The translations under genes and the position numbers were made by a program. 64,000 nt of DNA from Saprospiraceae bacterium (GTDB taxonomy: Bacteria; Bacteroidota; Bacteroidia; Chitinophagales; Saprospiraceae), in NCBI GenBank assembly GCA_016718205.1, contig JADKEB010000033.1, positions 496,001-560,000 of the forward strand, written 5' to 3'. Each line of letters opens with the position of its first letter. Position 1 is the first letter of the stretch. Below the pieces are notes generated by a model. It saw nothing but the letters and a program-made list of their open reading frames with translations. It was not told the origin of the DNA and did not search any database. Shown one piece after another: positions 1-8,504 of this stretch.

Positions 1-2
1 TC

Positions 3-113
3 TTCGGTAAAGATAAACCTGTCGAAGCCCTGGCATCAGTTTGTGGCACGATCCCGTATGAGATATTGAGCAGGATTTCCAACAGGATCAAACGGCTGTA
101 TATTCAGGGTTAG
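3..113 (+). CDS. alr: Alanine racemase, C-terminal end (partial)
   Basis: The window opens inside a reading frame whose last 36 residues match the C-terminus of PLP-dependent alanine racemase. The recognisable tail is CGTIPYEILSRISNRIKRLY, where IPYE is the conserved end motif of the family. The enzyme interconverts L- and D-alanine for peptidoglycan. In Bacteroidetes this domain is commonly the C-terminal half of a MurF-Alr fusion; the N-terminal part lies outside the window, so fusion cannot be checked. The TAG stop abuts the terminal repeat of the next element. Confidence 0.75.
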   Translation, partial: FGKDKPVEALASVCGTIPYEILSRISNRIKRLYIQG

Positions 114-551
114 AGTATGTTTAAAGTTTCATCATTTGGCTCCAAGCGGCAAATTTAATTTTCTGTTGCGTTATATTTTTTGCGGTACCGCGTCAAGCTA
201 TACTTGAGCAACCAGCTATATACGGTATTCGCTGCGAGCCGGACTGAATGGTGCAAAGCAAAATCGTGATACGAAATCACGATTTAATGAAAGGAACCAA
301 GCAAGCCCGCTTCCCTCAAATCGTGGCAAGCTCTGAAGAGCCTGTCAAGCTATGCTTGAGACGACCTACGCTATTCCCATTTGATTGGATGGGTGGCTTT
401 CACAGTTCCTTTACTTCGACTACGCTCAGTACAACGTGTTATCGAGTAAAAATTTTACTCGATTCTCGTCAAAAGACGAGACCACTCAGTCATCTTACAT
501 AAAATTAAATTTGAACACTTTCGCTCAAACATGAAAATTTAAACATACTCT
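112..551 (+). repeat. MITE-like inverted-repeat element, family E1, copy 1 (440 bp)
   Basis: The element begins AGAGTATGTTTAAA (112-125) and ends TTTAAACATACTCT (538-551), a perfect 14-bp terminal inverted repeat. If the first and last A/T are taken as target, TTA flanks both sides. The outer blocks (CATTTGGCTCCAAGCGGCAA near 135; CACTTTCGCTCAAACAT near 516) recur in copies at 8751-8950 and 56317-56577. This copy is longest because it carries about 180 extra central bases. It contains no recognisable gene; an 84-codon open frame inside it (248-502) resembles nothing and is treated as chance. Confidence 0.8.
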
Positions 552-555
552 TAAT

Positions 556-589
556 AAAAAAGCCTGATGGATGACAACCAGGCTTTTTT
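556..589. terminator. Bidirectional rho-independent terminator
   Basis: An 11-bp stem (AAAAAAGCCTG / CAGGCTTTTTT) surrounds a 12-base loop. It sits between the end of alr (+) and the end of the DUF6249 gene (-), where two convergent transcripts would meet. Confidence 0.8.
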
Positions 590-607
590 CCATTTCTTTC
601 CGATTGA

Positions 608-964
608 CTATACCATATCTTCCGGATCTTTAATTCTTTCCTTTCGCTTACCTTCTATGTAGAAGTGATAGATGATGAGTGACATCCCACCTAAAACAAG
701 GATGCTTACAAAAACTCCTGTCGGTTCTGTATGGAGAATGCTGTCAACGATCATACCTATGAGTAGCCCCAATCCTACAGATAAAAGAAGCAGTCCTACT
801 TTTAATGATCCGTTTGATTCTCCATCTTTCTCATCAAATATTCTGGCTGTTCTGCCGGAATTGATAAGTGCCATTCTTTCTGTATGCCGGGTTTTAAAAA
901 AAGTTACAATCAACACAATTAGTGTGATAAAGAGACCAATTGTTGCAATAATTTGAGATGCCAT
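608..964 (-). CDS. DUF6249-type small membrane protein
   Basis: This 118-residue protein has three predicted membrane segments: residues about 5-25, 55-75 and 82-102. A short loop, HTERMALINSG, follows the first helix, and the protein ends in a charged cytoplasmic tail. That layout, with a KxRxERMALI-type loop, is typical of the Bacteroidetes DUF6249 family, whose function is unknown. It lies downstream of an ECF sigma / membrane partner / Spy-like cluster on the same strand, as such genes often do. Spacing of about 250 bp, filled by an inverted repeat, suggests its own or partly separate transcription. Family assignment is from memory of the pattern. Confidence 0.6.
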   Translation of the reverse strand: MASQIIATIGLFITLIVLIVTFFKTRHTERMALINSGRTARIFDEKDGESNGSLKVGLLLLSVGLGLLIGMIVDSILHTEPTGVFVSILVLGGMSLIIYHFYIEGKRKERIKDPEDMV

Positions 965-1040
965 AATTTGTTAAATTTTATTTGTTTAATTTATTACGGC
1001 ATCGGTGAGATGTTGGTTACACTTTTAGTAGACTTTGTTT

Positions 1041-1151
1041 CAATGTCGTTTAGATAAAGTGTTTTTATTTGTTTTTACCCATCCTAATCCTTCCCTTAGA
1101 AGGGCTTAGAAGGGAAGGACTTCATAATTTAGCCTTATCTAAACGACATTG
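1041..1151. repeat. Nested palindromic element (family E2), 111 bp
   Basis: A perfect 17-bp inverted repeat (CAATGTCGTTTAGATAA at 1041-1057 and its complement at 1135-1151) encloses a second perfect 9-bp stem (CCTTCCCTT 1089-1097 / AAGGGAAGG 1110-1118). It has no coding capacity and lies between two same-strand genes. It could be a MITE-like element or a strong RNA hairpin that attenuates the downstream gene. Confidence 0.7.
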
Positions 1152-1218
1152 GATTTTATTTGAAAAAAAACCTGCACAGACGAAAACCAATTTCTTTGGA
1201 CATTATTGACAATCTGTG

Positions 1219-1668
1219 TTATTCTTTTTTATGGTTTTTTCTCCTTTCCTTCACACCTGAAATCAACTTTTCTTTAAACTCTTTTTCTGCTCTGTACAGC
1301 CTGGCAATTTTTTTGGCTGGAATAGCCGATTTCATTTTTTGAATATACTTTTTCTGTATTTCGATCTCTTTTGATCTGCCATCGAGCATTTTTATGAGCA
1401 TATCTTCAGCTTCTTTGTCACTCAGGTCCCTTTTAAATTGTATGTCAAGAGATGATTTAAGCTGTTCAAGTTCTGTATGATATGCATTGTACAATGGCCA
1501 GAATTTCTGAGCTTCTGACTCACTGAGTTCCAGTTGATTGGTGATATATGCTACTCTTTGAGCATTTATTTTATCCTTCACCCTTTCTTTGACTTGGGTT
1601 TCCTGAGCATTGATGGTATAAAACCCCAAAAGGGCAAACATCAAAATTGAAATTTTAATTTTATTCAT
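1219..1668 (-). CDS. Spy/CpxP-like periplasmic protein of an ECF cluster
   Basis: A 149-residue secreted protein. Residues 1-21 form a signal peptide ending NAQ, followed by a highly charged, almost entirely helical region. The block TNQLELSESEAQKFWPLY, about residues 44-61, is the LTxxQAxxFWPLY-like motif of proteins annotated in Bacteroidetes as Spy/CpxP-like chaperones or sensors of ECF sigma factors. The C-terminus is strongly basic. It follows the sigma factor and membrane partner genes on the same strand, so a role in envelope stress sensing or periplasmic chaperoning is inferred from context. Confidence 0.65.
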   Translation of the reverse strand: MNKIKISILMFALLGFYTINAQETQVKERVKDKINAQRVAYITNQLELSESEAQKFWPLYNAYHTELEQLKSSLDIQFKRDLSDKEAEDMLIKMLDGRSKEIEIQKKYIQKMKSAIPAKKIARLYRAEKEFKEKLISGVKERRKNHKKE

Positions 1669-1757
1669 GACATTAATTTTAGTATGTAATATAAATAGGT
1701 TAAAGTGTTTAAAAATAATTGTATTTATGACTACGTGGTGCGTGGTAGATAATCTTT

Positions 1758-2309
1758 TTAAAAATCAATCTCGCTATCCATCCATGTTGTTTCATCTTCT
1801 ATTTGATCAAGGTTAAGCTCATCCATTACGATATCTTCTTCTTCAATAAGGCCTTGCTCTATGAGCATATTGATATCATATTCACCAATGTTATCATGGA
1901 TATATTCCAAATATTCTGCAGTATCACCTGTAGCCAAAGCGAGACCTGCATCAGGTTTTTCAATTCTGGTAAAAACAAACCAAGCTGTCAAAACAAAAGT
2001 CAGAACGGCAGCTATGCTCAGGATCTGATTTCTATATTTAAAAATACTGATCACATTTGACTTTTTTGATGCCTTATGAAGTTGACCGGACTTTTTTAGA
2101 ATTTCGTTTTCTACTATTTCAAAATATCCATCCGGTACTGAAGGCTTCGTTTCGTAACTGATCAGGTTCAGCTGACTCATGATTTTTTCTTCCACATCTT
2201 CCAGATATCCTTCCGGCAAGTTGTATGGATTCACTTTTGGCAGACCGGATAGAATAGGTGCCAGTTTTCCTAATTCTTCTTTTACTTCTGATGTATATTT
2301 TTGATCCAT
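1758..2309 (-). CDS. Probable membrane anti-sigma partner of the adjacent ECF sigma factor
   Basis: A 183-residue protein with one membrane span (about residues 93-112). The cytoplasmic N-terminal half contains two similar short motifs, NPYNLPEGYLEDVEEKI and KPSVPDGYFEIVENEI, that is, a repeated P-x-GYF/L-x-x-VE-x-x-I. The C-terminus is acidic and ends ETTWMDSEIDF. It starts three bases after the sigma gene stops, so the two are almost certainly cotranscribed and translationally coupled. The topology (cytoplasmic head, one helix, short outer tail) fits an anti-sigma factor, but no zinc-binding ASD motif is visible, so the role is inferred from position. Confidence 0.55.
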   Translation of the reverse strand: MDQKYTSEVKEELGKLAPILSGLPKVNPYNLPEGYLEDVEEKIMSQLNLISYETKPSVPDGYFEIVENEILKKSGQLHKASKKSNVISIFKYRNQILSIAAVLTFVLTAWFVFTRIEKPDAGLALATGDTAEYLEYIHDNIGEYDINMLIEQGLIEEEDIVMDELNLDQIEDETTWMDSEIDF

Positions 2310-2312
2310 TTT

Positions 2313-2885
2313 TTACTCTACATTTGATTTTAAAAAATCTTCTATTTTTTTTACGGCATGATGATAAGAAGCCTTTAAAGCTCCTTCGCTGGTTTCTGTG
2401 ATCTCTGACATATCCTTATACGACATTTCGTCATAGTACCTCATATTAAAAACAAGTCTTTGTTTTTCAGGGAGATTCTGAATGGCAATCTGAAGCAGAT
2501 TTAGTATTTTGGCAGAATCCATGAGGCTTTCACCAGCGGATTTGAAATAAACCATGTCATCCATCTCAATGGTTGTTCTTGTTTTTTTATTTTTAATAAA
2601 ATTCAGACTTTCATTGGTTGCAATCCTGAACATCCATGTGTACAGTGATGATTGCTGCTGAAAACCTTCGATATTTCTTACCACCTTCATGAATGTATTT
2701 TGTAATACATCGTCTGCATCATCATGGTGCTGTACTAACCGTCTTATGTGCCAGTATAGCTTTTCTTTAAACTTTTGTACGAGCATACGATATCCCTGAT
2801 TGCGCGTTTCAGGAGATGATATCATTGAATAAATCTCAAAATCTTCCGGTATTTTCAAATTCTGAATATTATGCACATTGGACAT
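2313..2885 (-). CDS. ECF-type RNA polymerase sigma factor (sigma-70 family, RpoE-like)
   Basis: A 190-residue sigma factor. Region 2 spans roughly residues 30-100, with the helix DDADDVLQNTFMKV and the -10 recognition stretch SSLYTWMFRIATNESLNFI. Region 4 spans about 128-185 and contains LPEKQRLVFNMRYYDEMSYKD. It directs RNA polymerase to envelope or stress promoters. It is first in a same-strand cluster with a single-span membrane partner and a Spy-like protein. A 12-bp palindrome, ACCTTTAAAGGT (2891-2902), lies just upstream of the start and could be a control site. Confidence 0.88.
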   Translation of the reverse strand: MSNVHNIQNLKIPEDFEIYSMISSPETRNQGYRMLVQKFKEKLYWHIRRLVQHHDDADDVLQNTFMKVVRNIEGFQQQSSLYTWMFRIATNESLNFIKNKKTRTTIEMDDMVYFKSAGESLMDSAKILNLLQIAIQNLPEKQRLVFNMRYYDEMSYKDMSEITETSEGALKASYHHAVKKIEDFLKSNVE

Positions 2886-2941
2886 GATGCACCTTTAAAG
2901 GTTTAAATCCAATTGTAAAAAAAAATGATTTTTGTCTGAAA

Positions 2942-4804
2942 TCACATCATTTCTGCCAATTCAAACCACTTTTCTTCTTTTTCGGCAAGTTGAACTGTGA
3001 TTTGATCAAGTTCTTTGGAAAGCTCCATGATTCTTTCAGGACTTAGCGATGCATCTTCAAATGTGGAAGTAATTTTGGCCTTCTTTTCTTCCAGTTTTTT
3101 GATTTCCTTTTCCAATCTGGCAAAATCTTTTCTCTGCTCAAAGGATGCTTTTCCTTTGGATAGATCTTCTGCATGTGTCGCATCTGAAGCTGAAGATTTT
3201 GATTCTTGTTTTTCGCGTTCTTCTGTTTTTTTGAGTTCCCGGTACTCAGAATACGTATAGTTGTAATCACTGATCACGCCATTGCCTTCCAATATGAACA
3301 AATGATCTACCAACTTATCCATAAAGTACCGGTCATGGGTGACTATGATCAGACATCCGGGAAAATCCAACAAATACTCTTCCAGAACATTGAGCGTGAT
3401 GATATCGAGATCATTGGTTGGCTCATCCAGTATAAGAAAATTGGGATTTTTCATAAGGATGGTGAGCAGGTATAACCTTCGTTTTTCGCCGCCACTCAGC
3501 TGAGAAACCAAAACCCTTTGTTGTGGTCTGGGGAAAAGGAATTTCTCCAATAGCGACTCTGCAGAAAGTTTGAATCCTTTGTCAAGTGGAATATACTCTG
3601 CAATATCTCTGATCACATCTATCACCATTTTGTCTTCATTGACGATCAATCCATCCTGGGTATAATATCCAAAAACAATGGTGTCACCCACTACGATTTT
3701 TCCGCCATCAGGAGACAATTGTTGGGTTATTATTTTTAAAAATGTGGACTTGCCCGTCCCATTGGCACCGACTATGCCGATGCGTTCGCCTTTTTTAAAC
3801 TTGTAGGTAAATCCATCCAATATCTTTTTATCACCAAAACTTTTTACGATGGAGTGGGCTTCCAGGATTTTTGACCCCAATCTGGATGCAGCAATATTTA
3901 TTTTCATCTCATCATCATTGAGACGTACCTGAGCTTTTTCTTTTATGTCGTAGAAATCATCAATTCGGGATTTAGCTTTGGTGCTACGAGCTTGTGGTTG
4001 ACGGCGCATCCAGTCCAGTTCTTTTGAAAAAAGTTTTTTGGTTTTTTCGAGATTGATGGCATCATTGATTATTCTCGCTTCTCTTTTTTCGAGGTATTGT
4101 GAGTAGTTGCCCCGATACATATAGGTCTGACCATTGTCCAGCTCTATGATTTCATTGCATATGCGCTCCAGGAAATACCTGTCATGCGTCACCATAAAAA
4201 GTGTCAGATTGGGTTGCTGCAGGAAGTTTTCCAGCCATTCGATCATCTCTATATCCAGGTGGTTGGTTGGTTCGTCGAGGATGAGAAAATCAGGCTCTTC
4301 AATCAGTATCTTGGCCAATGCAAGTCTTTTCTTTTGACCTCCTGACATTTCTCCTGTCTTTTGATTAAAATCTGTAATTTTGAGTTTGTTGAGGATTTCA
4401 TGGATCCGTGATTCCAGATCCCATGCTTTCAGGTCTTCGATGCGGGTTACACATTTCTGGAGTAAAGCTTCATCTTTGGAAGTCAGTGCTTTTTCGTAAT
4501 CCCGCACAGCAACAATGGCTTCATTGTCCGTATCAAAAATAGTCTCCAATGCGGTGGCATTTGGGTCAAATACAGGATCTTGTTTGAGGATGGCCGTTTT
4601 GATCTCTTTTGATATGGTAATCTTAGCGTTTTCTCCATCTGATCCTTCTTCACCTCCGATCACTTTGAGCAGGGTAGTCTTACCACTACCGTTTTTTGCG
4701 ATAAGGGCAATTTTGTCGCCTTTGCTGATAGAAAGGTTTACATTTTTAAAGAGGACTTTCTCTCCATAGGAGCGACTGACATTTTCCAGGAGGAGGTATT
4801 GCAT
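2942..4804 (-). CDS. uup: ABC-F family ATPase, Uup-like
   Basis: Two fused ABC ATPase domains without membrane segments. Domain 1 has Walker A AKNGSGKTT, signature MSGGQKKRLALAK and Walker B FLILDEPTNHLD. Domain 2 has GANGTGKST, LSGGEKRRLYLL and FLILDEPTNDLD. A linker rich in K/R separates them, and a C-terminal coiled coil of about 70 residues follows, which is the Uup-type CTD. ABC-F proteins act on ribosomes or branched nucleic acids rather than in transport. The open frame extends 15 codons further upstream to 4849, but the ATG at 4804 (MQYLLLENVSRSYG) fits the family start. Confidence 0.88.
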   Translation of the reverse strand: MQYLLLENVSRSYGEKVLFKNVNLSISKGDKIALIAKNGSGKTTLLKVIGGEEGSDGENAKITISKEIKTAILKQDPVFDPNATALETIFDTDNEAIVAVRDYEKALTSKDEALLQKCVTRIEDLKAWDLESRIHEILNKLKITDFNQKTGEMSGGQKKRLALAKILIEEPDFLILDEPTNHLDIEMIEWLENFLQQPNLTLFMVTHDRYFLERICNEIIELDNGQTYMYRGNYSQYLEKREARIINDAINLEKTKKLFSKELDWMRRQPQARSTKAKSRIDDFYDIKEKAQVRLNDDEMKINIAASRLGSKILEAHSIVKSFGDKKILDGFTYKFKKGERIGIVGANGTGKSTFLKIITQQLSPDGGKIVVGDTIVFGYYTQDGLIVNEDKMVIDVIRDIAEYIPLDKGFKLSAESLLEKFLFPRPQQRVLVSQLSGGEKRRLYLLTILMKNPNFLILDEPTNDLDIITLNVLEEYLLDFPGCLIIVTHDRYFMDKLVDHLFILEGNGVISDYNYTYSEYRELKKTEEREKQESKSSASDATHAEDLSKGKASFEQRKDFARLEKEIKKLEEKKAKITSTFEDASLSPERIMELSKELDQITVQLAEKEEKWFELAEMM

Positions 4805-4826
4805 TTTTTTTTTGGATTTTCGGGGG

Positions 4827-4834
4827 CAAAAATA
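4827..4834 (-). promoter_or_regulatory. -7 promoter element (TATTTTTG) before the ABC-F gene
   Basis: Reading the minus strand, TATTTTTG matches the Bacteroidetes -7 consensus TAnnTTTG and lies 23 bases before the chosen ATG. No TTTG is seen at the usual 19-base distance upstream, so only the -7 half supports the call. If correct, this start site excludes the longer 4849 start. Confidence 0.4.
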
Positions 4835-4843
4835 GGTAAATTT

Positions 4844-4876
4844 TTGCACTCATGGGATGTATCCCAAAATTGTACT
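4844..4876. repeat. Minimal palindromic copy of element family E6
   Basis: The two ends of the 45022-45245 element meet here head to head: TTGCACT and TGGGAT, then ATCCCA and a TTGTACT variant. The result is a short perfect core palindrome (TGGGAT-GT-ATCCCA) with extended imperfect arms. There is no interior, so this may be a deleted or ancestral form. Confidence 0.55.
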
Positions 4877-5098
4877 TTTATAAAAATTACTTTTGTTTTA
4901 CCCCATCCCTGAAGGGAGACAAAAGGAATTTTTGGAACCATTGAATGAAAAAAGGGGATATACCTCACTCTTGATGGTCACAGAAGGCATCTGCGATCCT
5001 GTATTTTACGAATCTGTGATTCAAAAGAAAGAGCAATAAATGAATCAACATGACTTAGATAACAACAGTTATGAAACGATGAGCATATGGAAAAGAAA

Positions 5099-5135
5099 AA
5101 TAGCGCATCACAGATCGATGCTGCGATGCGCTATT
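5099..5135. terminator. Strong hairpin, possible terminator
   Basis: A perfect 11-bp stem (AATAGCGCATC / GATGCGCTATT) with a 15-base loop is followed on the + strand by a T-rich stretch. No gene ends immediately before it. It may be a leftover terminator of a lost gene; otherwise 4877-5164 shows nothing recognisable. Confidence 0.45.
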
Positions 5136-5164
5136 ATTGTTGTTTTTGGTATAATGACGGCATT

Positions 5165-5172
5165 ATAAAAAC
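5165..5172. repeat. Left 8-bp target-site duplication of the IS66 element
   Basis: ATAAAAAC directly precedes the left terminal repeat and is repeated exactly after the right one (6954-6961). Eight bases is the duplication length typical of IS66. Confidence 0.75.
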
Positions 5173-6953
5173 GGCTCTGTTATTGTTGAAAGATGAATAT
5201 TGATTGAAATCGTAAAAATTTAGTAACTATTTACGTCAAAAATATTTAAAATTAAGTACAAATATAAAAAATAAAATATATATTTGTAACATTTAAAGAC
5301 CTGACCTGAAAATAGAACTCTGAAATTTGGTAAACAATCAAACAGAGTACTTATCAAAAATATATACGAAATACTTTCTGAACATCCTTTATTAAAAGCA
5401 AAAGGAATAACACTCAGCGGTGATAGTGAATCATTGGTTGCCGTGATATTTTTGTTATTAGATGAGATTCAAAGGCGAGACGAAATAATAGAAAGGCAAA
5501 ATAATGAAATTATGGCATTAAGGGCTAGGTTTCAGAGCTCAAATCTAGATTAAACCAAAATAGCAACAACTCTCACAAACCACCATCAAGTGATCCCTAT
5601 AGGAAAGCAGCCACACCAGGAAGAAGGGTGGAAAACGAGTGGAAAAGAAGGTCACCAAGGCAAAGGAATGGACAGGCTACAATTTACAAATGAGTGTAGA
5701 ATTAAAAGTAGAAACTGAACGTTGTGAATGTGGGGCAGATTTGATGGCTGTAAAAGGTGAAATTTCAGAAGTACGACAAGTACAAGACATACCTGAGCAC
5801 AGGTAGTAGTCACAGACTACAAACAACAAAAGAAGACTTGTCCTTGCTGCGGGAAGGAACATTTCGGTATATTTCCACAAGGAGTAAACGCCCCGGTTCA
5901 ATACGGTAACAATGTCAAAACTCTAAGCGTACTGCTGTGCAACGATTACAAGGTACCTATTCAGAAAGTATCGCAATTGCTCAGCGATTTATATGGATTA
6001 TTCCCCAACGTTTCCACAATAGTAAAATATAATGCTAAGGCATATGAGAAAATGGAAGCGGTAGAGATGTTAATCAAGAAATCAATACTATCATCTCTGG
6101 TCGCACATTCAGATGAAACAGGTATTCGAGTTGGCGGAAAGATGTTTTGGCTTCATGTAATGAGTACTTGTATGTTCACCTATCTTTTACACATAGTAAA
6201 AGAGTGGTTGGAAGCCTTGAAAAGTGAGTTAAGTCTCATCAAAGATTACACAGGGAAACTTGTGCACGATAGTTATGCGAGCTACTTCAATTTCTTAAGT
6301 ATCATACATGCCTTATGTGGCGCACATATCATAAGAGAGCTTACCTCACAAGAGGAAATAGGTAGGCAATGGGCAGTTAAAATGAAAACACTTCTACTAA
6401 AACTTAAAGCAAACTGATGAAGAACAAAACATGAACAACAGAGAAAATATAGTAAAGCACTACCAACAAATATTAACAGACGGAATCCAAGAAGAGCCAC
6501 CACCTGAGAGAAAAGGCAAACGAGTGAAGAGAGAAAAAAAGTAAAGGGCTTAACTTGATAATTCGTATGCAAACCAACAAGGATGCAGTGTTACTATACG
6601 CCTTTGATCCCGAAGTTCCCTTTACCAATAATCAAGCGGAGAGAGATTTTAGGTTTTCAAAGGTAAAAATGAATGTATCTCATTGCTTCAGAAGCACCGA
6701 TGGAGCAACTCACCATGCTCGTATTATGAGTGTGATCTCAACTGCAAGGAAACATAATATGAACGTATTCGACACCATCAAAAATATTTTTGAAGGTAAA
6801 TCATTCTGTTTCTCTCACCAGGCCTCGTAAATAGTTACAAAATTTAATGGTAATATCGGATTTCTGGGCATGTAATTTACTATTAATTATTAATTTACAT
6901 AAATCATTGATTAATAGCAATTCTACCTGTCATATATTTACTTAAACAGAGCC
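5173..6953 (+). mobile_element. IS66-family insertion sequence, decayed (1,781 bp)
   Basis: The ends are GGCTCTGTT (5173-5181) and its exact complement AACAGAGCC (6945-6953), flanked by an identical 8-bp duplication. A second inverted pair, GTAACTATTTACG-like, lies inside each end (about 5223-5235 and 6834-6846). The interior encodes one IS66 transposase broken by several stops and frame changes. No accessory TnpA/TnpB frames are visible, so this is a single-gene IS66 form. Intact ends with a decayed gene suggest it could be mobilised only by a relative elsewhere, unless the gene's defects are sequencing errors. Confidence 0.82.
5348..6830 (+). pseudogene. IS66 transposase, frameshifted
   Basis: Pieces in different frames line up with one IS66 transposase. 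First come a helical leader (ILSEHPLLKAKGITLSGDS) and the N-terminal motif NQNSNNSHKPPSSDPYRK. A zinc-finger-like section follows, with CECG and CPCCGKEHFG. The DDE core is read at 5977-6417 (HSDETGIRVGGKMFWLHV, then HDSYASY) and ends at 6555-6830 with NNQAERDFRFSKVKMNVS. All three acidic catalytic positions are recognisable. Stops or frame changes occur near 5551, 5690, 5806, 6417 and 6545. Confidence 0.8.
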
Positions 6954-6961
6954 ATAAAAAC
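6954..6961. repeat. Right 8-bp target-site duplication of the IS66 element
   Basis: ATAAAAAC, identical to 5165-5172. Confidence 0.75.
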
Positions 6962-7023
6962 TTAAAGCAAGTGGTAGCTGTCCTAAATTCCGATTTTACG
7001 GGAAAACTGGTTCTTCCCTCTGA

Positions 7024-7752
7024 CTACCTTACTTCAAATGCATAACCTCCTTCTTTATTAAAAGTATCTTTACCAACAGTATCAATATAGAATGGAATTC
7101 CATTTGGATAAATGTAATTTTTGACCAATTCATAATTGCCGTCTGATTGTTGCCTGAAATCGATATATACCAACCTTGTGCCACATTTGCCGGGAAATGG
7201 ACCTGAAATATCCCTGTTCTCAGAACTGATTTTAAAATAATAAATACCTTTCTTTTGCATTTTAAATGCCAAACTACCTCTAAATAAATCAGTCTTTGGA
7301 TCGTACAAAAAATCAAAGCCTATTCAGGCATCTTTTCTTCTTGCTTTATCAGGTAGATAATGATCAACAAACATATTTTGGACATACATACAACATGTAT
7401 CACTAAATTCAAAAAAGTATGGATCCTTGACATTTTCTTCTACCCGATATAAACGCACAGCAGGCAAAAAATCCTTAAAATCTTTTAAATCGTAAACCTT
7501 CCCATCTGCTTCATCCTTCATCTTACTGCTAAATTCAAAATTGATGAATATTGTATCTCCTTTTTGCAATATTTTATTAGTACTAACTGTACTCACTGGT
7601 ACAAAAAATTGATAAGGTTTTACAGTGGTACACTCCTCATGAATGATTGTTGCAATAGGTCCACATGAAAAACAACCAACTATACCAACAATCCCAAAAA
7701 TCGTCGGGAATTTAGATAAAGTTCCCATTTCAATTGATTTACTTGTTTCCAT
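7024..7752 (-). CDS. Hypothetical lipoprotein-like protein with an in-frame TGA
   Basis: The start at 7752 overlaps the stop of the HExxH gene by one base, so the pair is coupled. The N-terminal part has a hydrophobic stretch ending GIVGCFSCG, a plausible but late lipoprotein cleavage site (Cys near 27 or 30). The rest is beta-rich with no family I recognise. The frame is stopped by TGA at 7324-7326 after ARRKDA, but the same frame continues sensibly (IGFDFLYDPKTDLFRGS) to a real stop at 7024. A single nonsense substitution, or a base-call error, therefore splits a protein of about 240 residues into 142 and about 100. Confidence 0.5.
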
Positions 7753-8396
7753 TAAAAATTGTAATTATCAAATAGGTTGTTTATTTGTGCTGGTGTATTT
7801 GAAGTTGTATTAATATGAACGTTTAAATACCTATTGCGAAGTTGTTGCATTGTTATCGTAAGGGGCAATGATGAAAAGTACTGCCCATCAGTAAAACAAC
7901 AAACATTATCATCATAACCTGATAAGTCCCCAAGACGCCTTTGGTCTGACAAGTCTAATCCTAATCCCCATGGTACAAAGCCATTCCTAAATCGTCGACC
8001 TTCTAAAAGTGGATTTCCTGCCAATACATCTCCATAATGATGGGCCCAACCTTCGGCAACTGCTGTGAATTGCGGGTCAGAACCAATTAATGCAAAATTT
8101 CCCGGAAATCCGTAAACATCACCACTAAAAATCGAATTCGCTACAACATGAAACCTTATTCTATCCCATGTTGGATCTCTTACTAATTGGTGATGACTTG
8201 CATGGGCTAATTCATGGTATATCACATTATTAATCCTTGCTGTTGTTGAATCCCCTGATCCGCTATATCCATAGGTTATGTCCGGGTAAAATACAGTATG
8301 ATTTATTAAAAGAGCTACAGGTGCAAAAGAGCCTAATGCCCATGCCGTAAGTAGATCAGCAATGGTAGTCATAGTTGAGTATCCTTTGTGCAACAT
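7752..8396 (-). CDS. HExxH-type putative zinc metallopeptidase, N-terminus unclear
   Basis: A 214-residue product with the zinc-peptidase signature HELAHASHH at about residues 61-69. A later acidic, aromatic stretch (AEGWAHHYGDVL) could supply the third zinc ligand. No signal peptide is visible from the ATG at 8396 or the later ATG at 8372, and an in-frame stop lies about 17 codons upstream. The gene therefore looks truncated at its 5' end compared with secreted relatives. It is coupled to the downstream lipoprotein-like gene. I do not recognise the exact family; an extracellular or periplasmic protease is an inference from the motif. Confidence 0.5.
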   Translation of the reverse strand: MLHKGYSTMTTIADLLTAWALGSFAPVALLINHTVFYPDITYGYSGSGDSTTARINNVIYHELAHASHHQLVRDPTWDRIRFHVVANSIFSGDVYGFPGNFALIGSDPQFTAVAEGWAHHYGDVLAGNPLLEGRRFRNGFVPWGLGLDLSDQRRLGDLSGYDDNVCCFTDGQYFSSLPLTITMQQLRNRYLNVHINTTSNTPAQINNLFDNYNF

Positions 8397-8504
8397 AGGT
8401 GCACCCCCGGTGTTTGACTCTGATGGAGATATAATAAATAATAACTAACAGATGAATTACCTACGACCGGCTGTAGGATACAAAAAAGAATGAATATTGG
8501 AGTT

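Noticed and set aside
248..502. 84-codon open frame inside E1 copy 1
   Set aside because: Its sequence lies within a variable repeat, is not kept in copies 2 or 3 and resembles no protein.
5099..5135. Hairpin as the left end of the IS66 element
   Set aside because: It lies outside the element, whose boundary is fixed at 5173 by the inverted ends and the 8-bp duplication.
7324..7326. In-frame TGA as selenocysteine or a recoded codon
   Set aside because: TGA ends other intact-looking genes here, no SECIS-like hairpin follows, and the rest of the window shows many base-level defects; a nonsense change or error is simpler.
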